Shown here: positions 50,534 to 59,631 of the stretch, piece after piece
Layout of the letters: each line of letters starts with the position of its first letter
Numbering within the stretch: the first letter of the stretch is position 1
The notes under the pieces: generated by a model
The model's database searches: none
What the model was told of the DNA's origin: nothing
The model's input: the letters and a program-made list of their open reading frames with translations, nothing else
Position numbers and translations under genes: made by a program
NCBI RefSeq assembly: GCF_000718005.1
Contig: NZ_JODV01000001.1
DNA from: Actinoalloteichus_B caeruleus
Lineage (GTDB): Bacteria; Actinomycetota; Actinomycetes; Mycobacteriales; Pseudonocardiaceae
Direction: 5' to 3' (one strand)
DNA length: 64,000 bases

Positions 50534-50776
50534 TCAGGGCGTGGTGGGCCAGGAGTCGTCGAGCAGCGTCAGGGGCCACCCCTGGTCCTCACACCACTCC
50601 TCCGCCTCCTCCCGACCGATCTCCGCCACCGTGGACGGCAGCGTCGAGCCCAACCTCGCCCAGCCGTCCGGGGCCAGCACGTACCCCTGACCGCCCACCA
50701 CGCCGAGCAAGCGACCGGCGGGGAACGCCATCGTCGCCGAGGTGCGCAGGTAGGTGACCTCTCGTGGGAGCGCCAT
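50534..50776 (-). CDS. Small protein of unknown function
   Basis: An 80-aa protein (MALPREVTYLRTSATMAFPAGRLLGVVGG...) with a balanced composition and codons biased like real genes here. The C-terminal half is acidic (AEIGREEAEEWCEDQGWPLTLLDDSW). The ATG at 50776 has no Shine-Dalgarno sequence, so a leaderless message is possible. It lies between sepH (convergent) and the ABC exporter pair (divergent). No family is recognised; no membrane or signal segment. Confidence 0.6.
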   Translation of the reverse strand: MALPREVTYLRTSATMAFPAGRLLGVVGGQGYVLAPDGWARLGSTLPSTVAEIGREEAEEWCEDQGWPLTLLDDSWPTTP

Positions 50777-50898
50777 GCTGGTAGTGACGCACGGATCGGG
50801 CTTGACCTCAACCGCGCTTGACCGACGACAGTCACACCGTGCGCCCCACGAAAAACCAGTCGCCGCCGAGGGAGGCTCGTCGTACCGTCGAGTTCGCC

Positions 50899-52836
50899 AT
50901 GGACACCGACACCGACACCGCGGCCCCAGCGAACACGGCGGACCCCACTCGCCCAGACCTCCCCGGTGGCCACCCGTCGGAACTCTCCTCACCTCCACCC
51001 CGAGGGGAGACGGCGGCCCGCCGATCCGCGACGAGAGCGCTGCTGCGGCTCTCCCCGTACGCGGGCACCGTCCGGACACCGCTCGTCACCGCCACGCTGC
51101 TCGCCCTGCTGGCGGTGCTCGCCGGCCTGGCTATGCCGCTGGCCATCGGCGCCGCGATCGACGGGCCCGTCGCGGAGCGCGACCTGGCCGGCCTGGGGTG
51201 GATGGCGGGGCTGGTGCTCCTGCTGGGTCTCGTGGAGTCCGGGTTGCACCTCGCTCGTCGCCGGATCATGTCCGGGCCGACCACGGCGGTGGAAGCCCGG
51301 ATGCGGCAGGACCTCTTCCACCACCTCCAGCGGCTCCCGGTCGCATTCCACGACCGGTGGCCCTCCGGCCAGCTGCTCTCCCGTGCCGTCAACGACCTCT
51401 CGACGATCCGCCGGTTCTTCGCCTTCACCAGCGTCTTCCTCGTCGTGAACACGATCACGATCCTGGTGGGGCTGGCGATCCTGTTCTCCATCTCCCCCGT
51501 GCTCGCGCTGATCATGGTCGTGATCGGGATCCCCACCGCGCTGATCACCCTGCGGGTCGAGTTCCGGTACAACTCGGAGTCCCGGCTCGCCCAGGACCAG
51601 CAGGGCGACCTGGCCACGACCTTCGAGGAGTCCGTGCTCGGGGTGCGGGTGCTCAAGTCGCTGGGCCGGGGGCGGCACCTCGCGCGCCACTTCGCGGCCC
51701 AGGCCCGGCAGCTGCGGGGAACGGAGCTGCGGAAGATCCACCTGCTGGGCTGGGTGTGGATGTGGATCATGGTGCTGCCGGAGATCGGTGTGGCTGCGAT
51801 GATCGCCTACGGGGGCTACGGGGTCGCCACCGGGACGATGACGGTCGGCTCGCTGGTGGCCGCGATCACCATCCTCGCGTACCTGCGGTTCCCGATCGAC
51901 TCGATGGGCTGGCTGTTCAGCGAGGCCAACGAGACCGCCACGGCCAGTGACCGCTACTGGGAGGTGCGGGACAGCCTCCGCGAGATCGAGGACCCGGCCG
52001 AGCCGGCCGACCTGCCACGCCCGGTCCGGGGTGAACTCCGCTTCGAGGACGTGCGCTTCCGCTACTCGGGTTCTGGCGGCGGCGCTGAGGAGCGGGCCGG
52101 CGACGACGAGGTGCTGCGGGGCGTGGACCTCACCCTGGTGCCGGGGGAGACGATGGCGCTGGTGGGCGCCACCGGGTGCGGGAAGACGACGCTGACCGCG
52201 CTGGCCTCCCGGTTGGCGGACCCGACGGGCGGACGGATCACCCTCGACGGCGTCGACCTCCGGGACCTGCGGTTGGCGGACCTGCGGACCGCCGTGACCA
52301 CCGCGTTCGAGGATCCCGTGCTGTTCTCGGCGAGCGTGCGGGAGAACGTGCGGCTCGGTGCGCCGGACGCGACCGAGGAGGAGGTCGTGGCCGCGCTCCG
52401 CGTGGCGCACGCGCTCGACTTCGTCTCGGCGCTGCCCTGGGGGCTGGACACCAGGATCGGCGAGCAGGGGCTTTCGCTGTCCGGCGGGCAGCGGCAACGG
52501 TTGGCCCTGGCCAGGGCGGTGGTCGCGCGTCCCGCGGTGCTGGTCCTCGACGACCCGTTGTCCGCCCTCGACGTGCACACCGAGGCCGAGGTGGAGGCCG
52601 CGTTGCGGCGGGTGCTCAGCGGGGTCACGTCGCTGTTGGTGGCGCACCGCCCGAGCACCGTGCGGTTGGCCGACCGGGTCGCGCTGCTGGAGGGCGGTCG
52701 AGTCACGGCGGTCGGCACCCACCACGAACTGCTGGCCAGCGAGCCCGGCTACCGGGCACTGCTGGCCACGCCCGATGACGAGGACGGCCGCGACGGGGTC
52801 GCGGAGCCGGCGGGGAACGAGGTGTCATCCCGATGA
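50899..52836 (+). CDS. Heterodimeric ABC exporter, subunit with degenerate ATPase site
   Basis: A 645-aa fused exporter half: six membrane helices (about 60-330) and a nucleotide-binding domain (about 365-610). Walker A is GATGCGKTTL and the signature LSGGQRQR. Walker B reads VLVLDDPLSALD, with Asp where the catalytic Glu belongs, so this site should hydrolyse ATP poorly. Its stop overlaps the next start (ATGA); the second subunit supplies the active site. The ATG at 50899 (MDTDTDTAAP) was chosen; the frame extends to a TTG at 50818. Likely substrates are drugs or lipids, unproven. Confidence 0.9.
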   Translation: MDTDTDTAAPANTADPTRPDLPGGHPSELSSPPPRGETAARRSATRALLRLSPYAGTVRTPLVTATLLALLAVLAGLAMPLAIGAAIDGPVAERDLAGLGWMAGLVLLLGLVESGLHLARRRIMSGPTTAVEARMRQDLFHHLQRLPVAFHDRWPSGQLLSRAVNDLSTIRRFFAFTSVFLVVNTITILVGLAILFSISPVLALIMVVIGIPTALITLRVEFRYNSESRLAQDQQGDLATTFEESVLGVRVLKSLGRGRHLARHFAAQARQLRGTELRKIHLLGWVWMWIMVLPEIGVAAMIAYGGYGVATGTMTVGSLVAAITILAYLRFPIDSMGWLFSEANETATASDRYWEVRDSLREIEDPAEPADLPRPVRGELRFEDVRFRYSGSGGGAEERAGDDEVLRGVDLTLVPGETMALVGATGCGKTTLTALASRLADPTGGRITLDGVDLRDLRLADLRTAVTTAFEDPVLFSASVRENVRLGAPDATEEEVVAALRVAHALDFVSALPWGLDTRIGEQGLSLSGGQRQRLALARAVVARPAVLVLDDPLSALDVHTEAEVEAALRRVLSGVTSLLVAHRPSTVRLADRVALLEGGRVTAVGTHHELLASEPGYRALLATPDDEDGRDGVAEPAGNEVSSR

Positions 52837-54737
52837 GCGACCCGGCTGACGCGGGTACCCCGGACGCGGGGCGCTCGCCCGCTCCGACCACCACCCCGTC
52901 TCCGACCGACACGAGCACCCCGGGTGACGACTGGCGCGGCGTCGCGGCCGAGGACGTCGAGGACCCGGAGGGCCAGGCGAGCCTCCGGTTGGAACGCCGG
53001 TCCCGTCGGTTGCTCGGCGAACTCATCCGCCCCCGTCGGGGCCCGGTGGCGCTCGCGCTGCTGCTGACCGTGCTCCAGAACGCGTCCTACCTGGCCGGGC
53101 CGTTGTTGGTGGCCGGCGCCATCGACGTGGGGTTGCCGGCCGCGCTGGACGGCAGGCCGGAACCGCTGCTCTGGTTCGTCCTGGGCTACGCGGGGGCGGC
53201 GATCGTCTCGGCCGTGCTCCAGTTCGCCTTCATCACCCTCTCCGGCCGGCTCGGCCAGGACGTGCTGTTGGAGCTGCGGCAGCGGTTGTTCCGGCACGCG
53301 CAACGCCTGTCGGTGTCGTTCCACGAGGGGTACACGTCGGGGCGCCTGATCTCCCGGATGACCTCCGACATGGAATCGCTGGACCGGTTGCTCGCCGAGG
53401 GCCTCGACGGGTTGTTCACCTCGTTGCTGAGCATGATCGGCATCGCGGCCCTGCTGCTGTGGATGGACGCGCCGCTGGCGTTGATCATGCTGGCCGCACT
53501 CGTCCCGCTCGTGCTGGTCGCCGGCTGGTTCCGGTCGCGGTCCCGCAGCGCCTACCGCCGGACCCGCTCCTCGATGGCCAACGTCATCACCCACCTCGTG
53601 GAGACGATGAACGGGGTCCGGGCCGTGCAGGCCTACCGGCGTGAGCACCGCAACGACGAGATCATGGGCGAGGCGAGCGGCGAGTTCCGCCGGGCCAACA
53701 AGCGTGCGCTCGACGTGCTGGCGGTCTTCGTCGGGGCGACGCGGAGCCTGGGGAACCTGAACCTGGTCGTCGTGCTGGCCGTGGGCGGCTGGTGGGTGGC
53801 CGACGGCCGCCTCGAACTGGGGGTGCTCACCGCCTTCCTGCTGTACCTGCGGCGCTTCTACGAGCCGTTGGACCGGCTGGCGATGGTGCTCGACTCGTAC
53901 ACCGGAGCGGCGGCCGCGTTGGAGAAGATCTCGGGCGTGCTGGCGGAGGCGCCCCACGTCGCCGAGCCGTCCGAGCCGGTACGGCTGGTGTCCCCCCGAG
54001 GTGACGTGCGGTTCGAGGGGGTGGAGTTCGGGTACGGCGAGGACCGCCCGCCGGTGCTCCCCCGGTTCGACCTCGAGGTTCCCGCTGGTCAGACGGTGGC
54101 GTTGGTGGGCGCGACCGGGGCGGGCAAGTCCACCCTGGCGAAGCTGCTCGCGCGCTTCTACGACCCGAGCGCCGGCCGGGTGACCCTGGACGGCGTGGAT
54201 CTGCGGGATCTCGCCGACGAGGACCTCCGCACGGCGGTGTCGATGGTGACCCAGGAGTCGTTCCTGTTCTCCGGTTCGATCGCGGACAACATCCGGTTGG
54301 GGCGGCCGGAGGCCACCGACGAGGAGGTGGTCGCGGCGGCGAGGGCCGTCGGGGCCCACCCCTTCGTCACCTCGCTGCCGGACGGGTACCGGACCGAGGT
54401 CCACAAGAGGGGCGGGCGGCTCTCCGCCGGGCAACGGCAACTGATCGCCTTCGCCAGGGCGTTCCTGGCCGCGCCCGCGGTACTGGTCCTCGACGAGGCG
54501 ACCTCCAGCCTCGACCTGCCGGCGGAACAGGCGGTTCAGAGGGCGCTGGAGACCGTCCTGCGGGGCCGGACCGCGGTGATCATCGCGCACCGGCTGTCCA
54601 CGGTGTTGATCGCCGACCGGGTCCTGGTCATGGACGGTGGTCGCATCGTCGAGGACGGGCCGCCCGCCGAGCTGATCGGCTCGGCGGGCGGCCGGTTCCA
54701 CGCCCTCCACGAGGCCTGGCGCGACTCCCTGGTCTGA
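52833..54737 (+). CDS. Heterodimeric ABC exporter, catalytic subunit
   Basis: A 634-aa exporter half with six helices (about 65-350) and a nucleotide-binding domain (about 390-620). Walker A is GATGAGKSTL; Walker B VLVLDEATSSLD keeps the catalytic Glu; the H-loop His is in IIAHRLSTV. Its signature is LSAGQ instead of LSGGQ. In the dimer that altered signature faces the Walker B-deficient site of the first subunit, the pattern of asymmetric exporters such as TM287/288. Coupled to the first subunit by a 4-bp overlap. Confidence 0.92.
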   Translation: MSDPADAGTPDAGRSPAPTTTPSPTDTSTPGDDWRGVAAEDVEDPEGQASLRLERRSRRLLGELIRPRRGPVALALLLTVLQNASYLAGPLLVAGAIDVGLPAALDGRPEPLLWFVLGYAGAAIVSAVLQFAFITLSGRLGQDVLLELRQRLFRHAQRLSVSFHEGYTSGRLISRMTSDMESLDRLLAEGLDGLFTSLLSMIGIAALLLWMDAPLALIMLAALVPLVLVAGWFRSRSRSAYRRTRSSMANVITHLVETMNGVRAVQAYRREHRNDEIMGEASGEFRRANKRALDVLAVFVGATRSLGNLNLVVVLAVGGWWVADGRLELGVLTAFLLYLRRFYEPLDRLAMVLDSYTGAAAALEKISGVLAEAPHVAEPSEPVRLVSPRGDVRFEGVEFGYGEDRPPVLPRFDLEVPAGQTVALVGATGAGKSTLAKLLARFYDPSAGRVTLDGVDLRDLADEDLRTAVSMVTQESFLFSGSIADNIRLGRPEATDEEVVAAARAVGAHPFVTSLPDGYRTEVHKRGGRLSAGQRQLIAFARAFLAAPAVLVLDEATSSLDLPAEQAVQRALETVLRGRTAVIIAHRLSTVLIADRVLVMDGGRIVEDGPPAELIGSAGGRFHALHEAWRDSLV

Positions 54738-54766
54738 TCGACCACGAGCGCACTCGGCGGGGACCA

Positions 54767-54819
54767 CCCCACGACGAATCCGTGACGATCCAACATACTG
54801 GACGTCGGATTCGTTGGGG
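54767..54819 (+). terminator. Terminator of the ABC exporter operon
   Basis: ACGAATCCG pairs with CGGATTCGT over 9 bp, and the stem extends by CCCCA/TGGGG after a 2-nt bulge. It starts 30 bp after the operon and ends 30 bp before the DUF2537 gene. Confidence 0.65.
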
Positions 54820-54848
54820 CACGACGAACGGCGTGGTGCGGGCCGGGG

Positions 54849-55445
54849 GTGGGGCGGGTGGAGCTTCGGGCGCAGGGCGGGCGACCGGTGGTGACGCGGG
54901 TCAGTGACGGGACCCTGGTGGAGATCGAGGGGGAGCGGACCCGGCTGCCCCCCGACCTGGCCGCGTCACTCCGGGAGTGGGCCGAGGTCGTCGAGGCGGT
55001 GTGCGCCCACGAGGAGGCCGGGAACCGCGCACTCGTCTCGGAGCGCGGCCGCAGGCTGGCCCACCGGCTCGCCAGGGCCACCCGGTCGCGGGTGCGGTAC
55101 GTCGATCCGCTGGTCGACCGCGTCGTCCTGGTCTCGGCGCCACCGGGCGCCCGCGCCTCCCGCACCTCCACCGCGGCGGAACCCGTCCCCTGGGCGACCG
55201 GCCTGACCGCCAGCGCCCTCACCGGGGGGCCGGTCGCGGTCGGCCTGTCCGCGCTCTTCCTCGACCTGCTCACCGACGGCCCGCTCGCCCTCCTGGTCGC
55301 GAACCTCGTCGTGGTGGGCGGGCTCGCCCCGGCCGTCCTGCTGCTCGCGCGGCGCGCGGTGTGGCGCTGGGTCGCCCACGGCGTGGCCGGCGGCGTGTTG
55401 GTCAGCTGGTTCGTCCTGGCGCTCAGCCTGTTGGGTCCGCGTTGA
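54849..55445 (+). CDS. DUF2537 membrane protein
   Basis: A 198-aa protein. A polar N-terminal domain (1-110, VSDGTLVEIEGERTRLPPDLAASLREWAEVVEAV) precedes three hydrophobic helices (about 113-132, 138-160 and 170-195). Length, layout and position beside sepH and a TrmH/SpoU gene match DUF2537 proteins such as Rv0882; function unknown, possibly linked to envelope or division by neighbourhood. The start is uncertain: GTG at 54849 or GTG at 54858. Convergent with the methyltransferase gene, 19 bp apart. Confidence 0.8.
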   Translation: MGRVELRAQGGRPVVTRVSDGTLVEIEGERTRLPPDLAASLREWAEVVEAVCAHEEAGNRALVSERGRRLAHRLARATRSRVRYVDPLVDRVVLVSAPPGARASRTSTAAEPVPWATGLTASALTGGPVAVGLSALFLDLLTDGPLALLVANLVVVGGLAPAVLLLARRAVWRWVAHGVAGGVLVSWFVLALSLLGPR

Positions 55446-55464
55446 CCCGTTGACGTCGCCCGCG

Positions 55465-56271
55465 TCAGCTGGCCGGGGCGAGGGCGTGGAAGGCGATGGC
55501 GGCCGCCGTCGCCACGTTCAGCGAGTCCACGTCACCGGCCATCGGGATGCGCGCCCTCAGGTCGGCCGCGCTCATCGCCTCCTCGGTCAGCCCGGGCCCC
55601 TCGGAACCGAGCAGCACGGCGACGCGACGACCAGCCAGACCGGCTCCGGCCAGGGGTGCGGCCCTCGCGTCGGGCGTCAACGCCACGACCTGGTAACCGG
55701 CCCGCCGAAGCGCGTCGAGGCCGTCGGGCCAGGGGCGCAGGGTCGCGAAGGGCACCCGGAGCACATGTCCCATCGAGACGCGGACGCCGCGGCGGTACAG
55801 CGGGTCGGAGCAGCCGGCCCCCAGCAGCACACCGTCGACCCCGAGCGCGGCCGCGTTGCGGAAGATCGCGCCGAGGTTCTCGTGGTCGCCGACGCCTTCG
55901 AGGACGGCGAGGGTGCGCGCCCGGGATGCCAGCTCCACGGCGTCGGGCATGGGTGCCCGGTCCGCGACGGCCAACACCCCCCGGTTGAGGTGGAACCCGA
56001 CGACCTCCGCCATCACCTCGGCCGGGGCGACGTACGCGGGCACGTCGACCCCGGCGAGTTCCGGGCCGAGCTCCTCCACCCGGCGGGCCACTCCGAGCAG
56101 CGCGCGGGGCGGGTAGGCGGAGGCCAGGAGCCTGCGCACCACCACCACGCCCTCGGCGATCACCAGGCCGCGTCCCCCCGGCCGGTCGGGCCGCCGGTCC
56201 GCGGTCGTGAGATCGCGGAAGTCGTCCAGCAGGGGGCTGCCCGGGTCGGTCACCTCAGTCACTCGTGCCAC
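55465..56271 (-). CDS. TrmH/SpoU-family RNA 2'-O-methyltransferase
   Basis: A 268-aa SPOUT-class enzyme. The N-terminal RNA-binding domain (LVIAEGVVVVRRLLASAYPPRALLGV) precedes motif 1 in TLAVLEGVGDHENLGAIFRNAAALGVDGVLLG, motif 2 in VLLGSEGPGLTEEAM and motif 3 in IPMAGDVDSLNVATAAAIAFHAL. It should methylate a ribose in rRNA or tRNA; the site is unknown. It matches Rv0881. GTG at 56271 (MARVTEVTDPG) was chosen; the longer frame to 56526 adds a non-conserved Arg/Pro-rich part. Confidence 0.9.
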   Translation of the reverse strand: MARVTEVTDPGSPLLDDFRDLTTADRRPDRPGGRGLVIAEGVVVVRRLLASAYPPRALLGVARRVEELGPELAGVDVPAYVAPAEVMAEVVGFHLNRGVLAVADRAPMPDAVELASRARTLAVLEGVGDHENLGAIFRNAAALGVDGVLLGAGCSDPLYRRGVRVSMGHVLRVPFATLRPWPDGLDALRRAGYQVVALTPDARAAPLAGAGLAGRRVAVLLGSEGPGLTEEAMSAADLRARIPMAGDVDSLNVATAAAIAFHALAPAS

Positions 56272-56457
56272 GGCCCGAGTTTCGCACCACGGGGATTCCG
56301 GACCGGCCGGGCGGGTAACCCCCTGTCGCGTGGTCCCCGCCCCGGCGTGCGCGCTGAGTGATCGTGTCGTGACGGGGAGCACCGTTTTGGCCGCTAGCGA
56401 GCGGGTTACGGCTGTGTCACGGTGAGCGTCCGCTCGAGAGCCACCATGGGAGGCGAC

Positions 56458-57960
56458 ATGGGACAGGACTTGGGGGCGCGGTCGTTCAGCCGGGAGGACC
56501 GGCAGCGCTTTCGCGACAAGGTGCAACGGTGCCTGGAAGCGCTTGCCAGGATGCTCGCACAGGACAGGTTCGCGCAGGACAGGCAGCGCATGGGCCTGGA
56601 GATCGAGTTAAACCTGGTCGACCAGGAGTTCCGACCGGCGATGGCGAACGCGCAGGTGTTGGAGAAGATCGCCGACCCGGCCTTCCAGACCGAACTGGGG
56701 CAGTACAACATCGAGATCAACGTGCGCCCGCGCCCACTCGCCGGCGACGAGGCGGTGGAGCTGGAGGAGGAGCTCCGGCAGGCGCTGAGCAACGCCGAGG
56801 CCAAGGCGGTGGACACCGGGGCGAGGCTCGCCGCGATCGGCATCCTCCCGACGCTGCGCACCGAGCACTTCGACCCGCACTGGCTGTCCGTGGGCTCGCG
56901 GTTCGACCTGTTGAACAAGGAGATCTTCTCGTCACGCGGCGAGGAGATCCTGTTGAACCTCAAGGGGTCGCCGCTGCCGGGGCGGGACTCCGAGACGCTG
57001 CGGAGCTACGCGGACTCGATCCTGCCCGAGTCGGCCTGCACCTCCGTCCAACTGCACCTCCAGGTCCGGCCGGAGGACTTCGCCGACCACTGGAACGCCG
57101 CCCAGTGCCTGTCGGGCGTGCAGGTCGCGATCGCGGCGAACTCCCCGTTCCTCCTGGGGAAGGCCCTCTGGCACGAGACGAGGATCCCGCTGTTCCAACA
57201 GGCGACCGACACCCGCCCCGACGAGCTCAAGAACCAGGGGGTCCGCCCACGGGTGTGGTTCGGCGAGCGGTGGATCAACTCGATCTTCGACCTGTTCGAG
57301 GAGAACGCCCGCTACTTCCCTGGTCTGCTGCCCGAGACCGACGAGGAGGACCCGCTGGAGGCACTGAACATCGGCAGGACGCCCAAGCTCGCGGAACTCA
57401 GGTTGCACAACGGCACGGTGTGGCGGTGGAACCGCCCGGTCTACGACGTCGTCGAGGGGCGACCACACCTGCGGGTGGAGAACCGGGTGCTGCCGGCCGG
57501 GCCGACCGTGGCGGACATCATGGCCAACGCGGCGTTCTTCTACGGGGCGCAGCGGGCGCTGGTCGACCAGGAGCGTCCGCTGTGGAGCCAGATGTCGTTC
57601 CACGCGGCGGAGGAGAACCTGTACGCGGGCGCGAGGAACGGCATGGACGCCCAGTTGTACTGGCCCGGCGTGGGCTGGACCCCGCCGCACGAACTCGTGC
57701 TGCGCAGGCTGTTGCCGATGGCCCACGAGGGCCTGTCGCGGCTGGGGGTGTCGGCGGCGGTCAGCGACCGGTACCTGGGGATCATCGAGCAGCGCTGCCT
57801 CACCCGGCAGACGGGCGCGAACTGGCAGCGGCAGACCGTCGCGGCCTGGGAGGACGCCGGTCACGGACGCCAGGAGGCGCTGTCGCGGATGCTGGAGGAG
57901 TACCTGGAGCACATGCGGGAGGGCAAGCCGGTCCACGCCTGGCCGGTGCGGAACCACTGA
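56458..57960 (+). CDS. Glutamate-cysteine ligase family (GCS2) protein
   Basis: A 500-aa carboxylate-amine ligase of the GCS2 family. MGLEIELNLVD holds metal-binding glutamates; LGQYNIEINVRP and the central SVQLHLQVRPEDFADHWNAAQ are conserved in the fold; SPFLLGKALWHETR and LHNGTVWRWNRPVYD follow. Such enzymes join glutamate to cysteine or another amine with ATP. In mycothiol-using actinobacteria this type is usually of unknown product, so glutathione synthesis should not be assumed. The ATG at 56458 follows GGGAGG at 5-nt spacing. A hairpin follows the gene. Confidence 0.85.
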   Translation: MGQDLGARSFSREDRQRFRDKVQRCLEALARMLAQDRFAQDRQRMGLEIELNLVDQEFRPAMANAQVLEKIADPAFQTELGQYNIEINVRPRPLAGDEAVELEEELRQALSNAEAKAVDTGARLAAIGILPTLRTEHFDPHWLSVGSRFDLLNKEIFSSRGEEILLNLKGSPLPGRDSETLRSYADSILPESACTSVQLHLQVRPEDFADHWNAAQCLSGVQVAIAANSPFLLGKALWHETRIPLFQQATDTRPDELKNQGVRPRVWFGERWINSIFDLFEENARYFPGLLPETDEEDPLEALNIGRTPKLAELRLHNGTVWRWNRPVYDVVEGRPHLRVENRVLPAGPTVADIMANAAFFYGAQRALVDQERPLWSQMSFHAAEENLYAGARNGMDAQLYWPGVGWTPPHELVLRRLLPMAHEGLSRLGVSAAVSDRYLGIIEQRCLTRQTGANWQRQTVAAWEDAGHGRQEALSRMLEEYLEHMREGKPVHAWPVRNH

Positions 57961-58013
57961 CGGGAGGGGCGGGGACGCCGGCGCACCCGGTGCCGTCGCC
58001 GCCACCAGCGGGC

Positions 58014-58048
58014 GTCGGCCCCGCTCACCGATGGCGAGCGGGGCCGAC
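58014..58048. terminator. Terminator hairpin after the GCS2 gene
   Basis: Perfect 12-bp arms GTCGGCCCCGCT and AGCGGGGCCGAC with an 11-nt loop. Being symmetric, it could also end a leftward transcript started at the iron box at 58089. Confidence 0.8.
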
Positions 58049-58088
58049 CCGTTCCCGAACTGACTACCGCTCCCACCACGAAGCGGAT

Positions 58089-58107
58089 GTTGGTTAGGCT
58101 AACCTAT
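58089..58107. promoter_or_regulatory. DtxR/IdeR-type iron box
   Basis: The 19-bp site GTTGGTTAGGCTAACCTAT matches the consensus TTAGGTTAGGCTAACCTAA at 16 of 19 positions, including the complete GGTTAGGCTAACC core. It lies between the 3' ends of two convergent genes, so no annotated gene starts beside it. On either strand the core also offers -10-like hexamers (TAGCCT, TAGGCT). Confidence 0.75.
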
Positions 58108-58147
58108 CCTTCGCTGGTTGCCAAGCCCGCGCGCGTCACGGGAATCC

Positions 58148-59578
58148 TCAGCTCCCGGGCCGCCCGCTGGCGGTCGCGGCCGCCAGCGCCCCCGCCGCCT
58201 CACGCCTGCGCACCCGCGCCATCAGACCGGCGGCGGTGAGCGAGGCCAGGAACGCGATCGCCCCGCCGGCGATCAGCGGGGAGGGCACGCTGATGTGTTC
58301 GGCCATCCAGCCGGAGAGGCTGCTCCCCAGGGGCATTCCCCCCAGCAGCACCAGCATGTAGAGGCCCATCACGCGCCCCCGCATGTGCGGTTCCACCGTG
58401 AGCTGCACCGTCGCGTTGGCGGTCAGGCTGAACGTCATGAAGGCGATGCCCGTGGGCACCAGCACGGCTCCGAAAAGCCCCATCGTGGGCATGAGGCCGA
58501 GCATCACGACCAGGCAGCCGAACACCATGCCCGCGACGAGCAGCAGGCGGAGGCTGGGGGTGCCGTCCCTGCTCCGGCGGGCCGCCATCGCCGCCCCGGT
58601 CAGGGTCCCGACGGCGAGCACCGTGGAGAGCAGGCCCAGCCCCTGAGGGCCGGCCTCGAAGAAGTTGTTGGCCATCACCGGCAGGGTGGTGTTGATGTTC
58701 ATGCCGAACGTGCTGACCAGGAAGACGAGCCCCATCAGGACGGTGAGGTCGGGTCGTCCCCGCACGTAACGCAGGCCTTCGCGCAGTTGCCCCCGCGCGC
58801 GCGGCACCGGGTCGGAACGGAACAGCTTGTCCGGGTCCATCAGGACCAGCCCGAGGACCACCGCCACGACGCTCACGGAGTTGACGACGAACAACCACCC
58901 GGTGCCGATCCAGGCGATGGCGTACCCGGCGATGCCCGGGCCGACGATGCGGGCCGTGTTGAAGGTCATCGAGTTCAGCGCCACCGCGTTGGCGACCTGG
59001 TCACGGCCGACCATCTCCATCACGAAGGACTGGCGGGCTGGCGTCTCGAACGCGGTGAAGCAGCCCAGGACCAGGCAGAGCACGTAGACGTGCCAGAGTT
59101 CGACCACCCCGCCCAGCACCAACAGCCCGAGCACCAGCGCGCAGGCGCCGATCCCGCTCTGGAGGACGATCAGCATCTTCCGCTTGTCGAGCCGGTCCGC
59201 GAGGACACCGGCCCACAGGGTGAGGCCGAGCGTGGGGATGAACTGCAGTGCGATGGCGATGCCGAGCGCGACGGGGCTGTCCCCGGAGAGCTTGAGCACC
59301 AGCCAGTCCTGGGCGATCCGCTGCATCCAGGTACCGACCAGCGAGATGATCTGCCCGGAGGCGTACAGCCGGTAGTTCCGCACCCGCAACGAGGCGAACA
59401 TCCCCCCGCGCGCGGGCGCGTGGTCGCGTGGCTCCTGGAACTCCTGGGTCGCGGCGAAGTCCGGCACGGGACCAGCCTCGTCCGAGCCACTCGGTTCCCG
59501 CTGGGGCGAGTCTCGGGTGGGCTGCTCGTCACCCGTGTTCCGGCCGCCTCCGCCTCCGCCCGACGCGTACCCCGGCAT
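58148..59578 (-). CDS. MFS transporter (Rv0876c-like context)
   Basis: A 476-aa transporter. A disordered Gly/Pro-rich N-terminus of about 60 residues precedes 10-12 helices. LWAGVLADRLDKRKMLIVLQS is the MFS loop 2-3 signature and VEPHMRGRVMGLYML the equivalent in the second half. It belongs to the MFS_3/enterobactin-exporter-like group. Encoded 53 bp downstream of a MarR gene on the same strand, so probably a MarR-controlled efflux system. An iron box lies 41 bp past its stop codon. Substrate unknown. Confidence 0.88.
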   Translation of the reverse strand: MPGYASGGGGGGRNTGDEQPTRDSPQREPSGSDEAGPVPDFAATQEFQEPRDHAPARGGMFASLRVRNYRLYASGQIISLVGTWMQRIAQDWLVLKLSGDSPVALGIAIALQFIPTLGLTLWAGVLADRLDKRKMLIVLQSGIGACALVLGLLVLGGVVELWHVYVLCLVLGCFTAFETPARQSFVMEMVGRDQVANAVALNSMTFNTARIVGPGIAGYAIAWIGTGWLFVVNSVSVVAVVLGLVLMDPDKLFRSDPVPRARGQLREGLRYVRGRPDLTVLMGLVFLVSTFGMNINTTLPVMANNFFEAGPQGLGLLSTVLAVGTLTGAAMAARRSRDGTPSLRLLLVAGMVFGCLVVMLGLMPTMGLFGAVLVPTGIAFMTFSLTANATVQLTVEPHMRGRVMGLYMLVLLGGMPLGSSLSGWMAEHISVPSPLIAGGAIAFLASLTAAGLMARVRRREAAGALAAATASGRPGS

Positions 59579-59631
59579 CGGTTACGCCACGTCCCCTCTC
59601 CACGACCCGCTGGTCACCAACCCGCCTCGTC

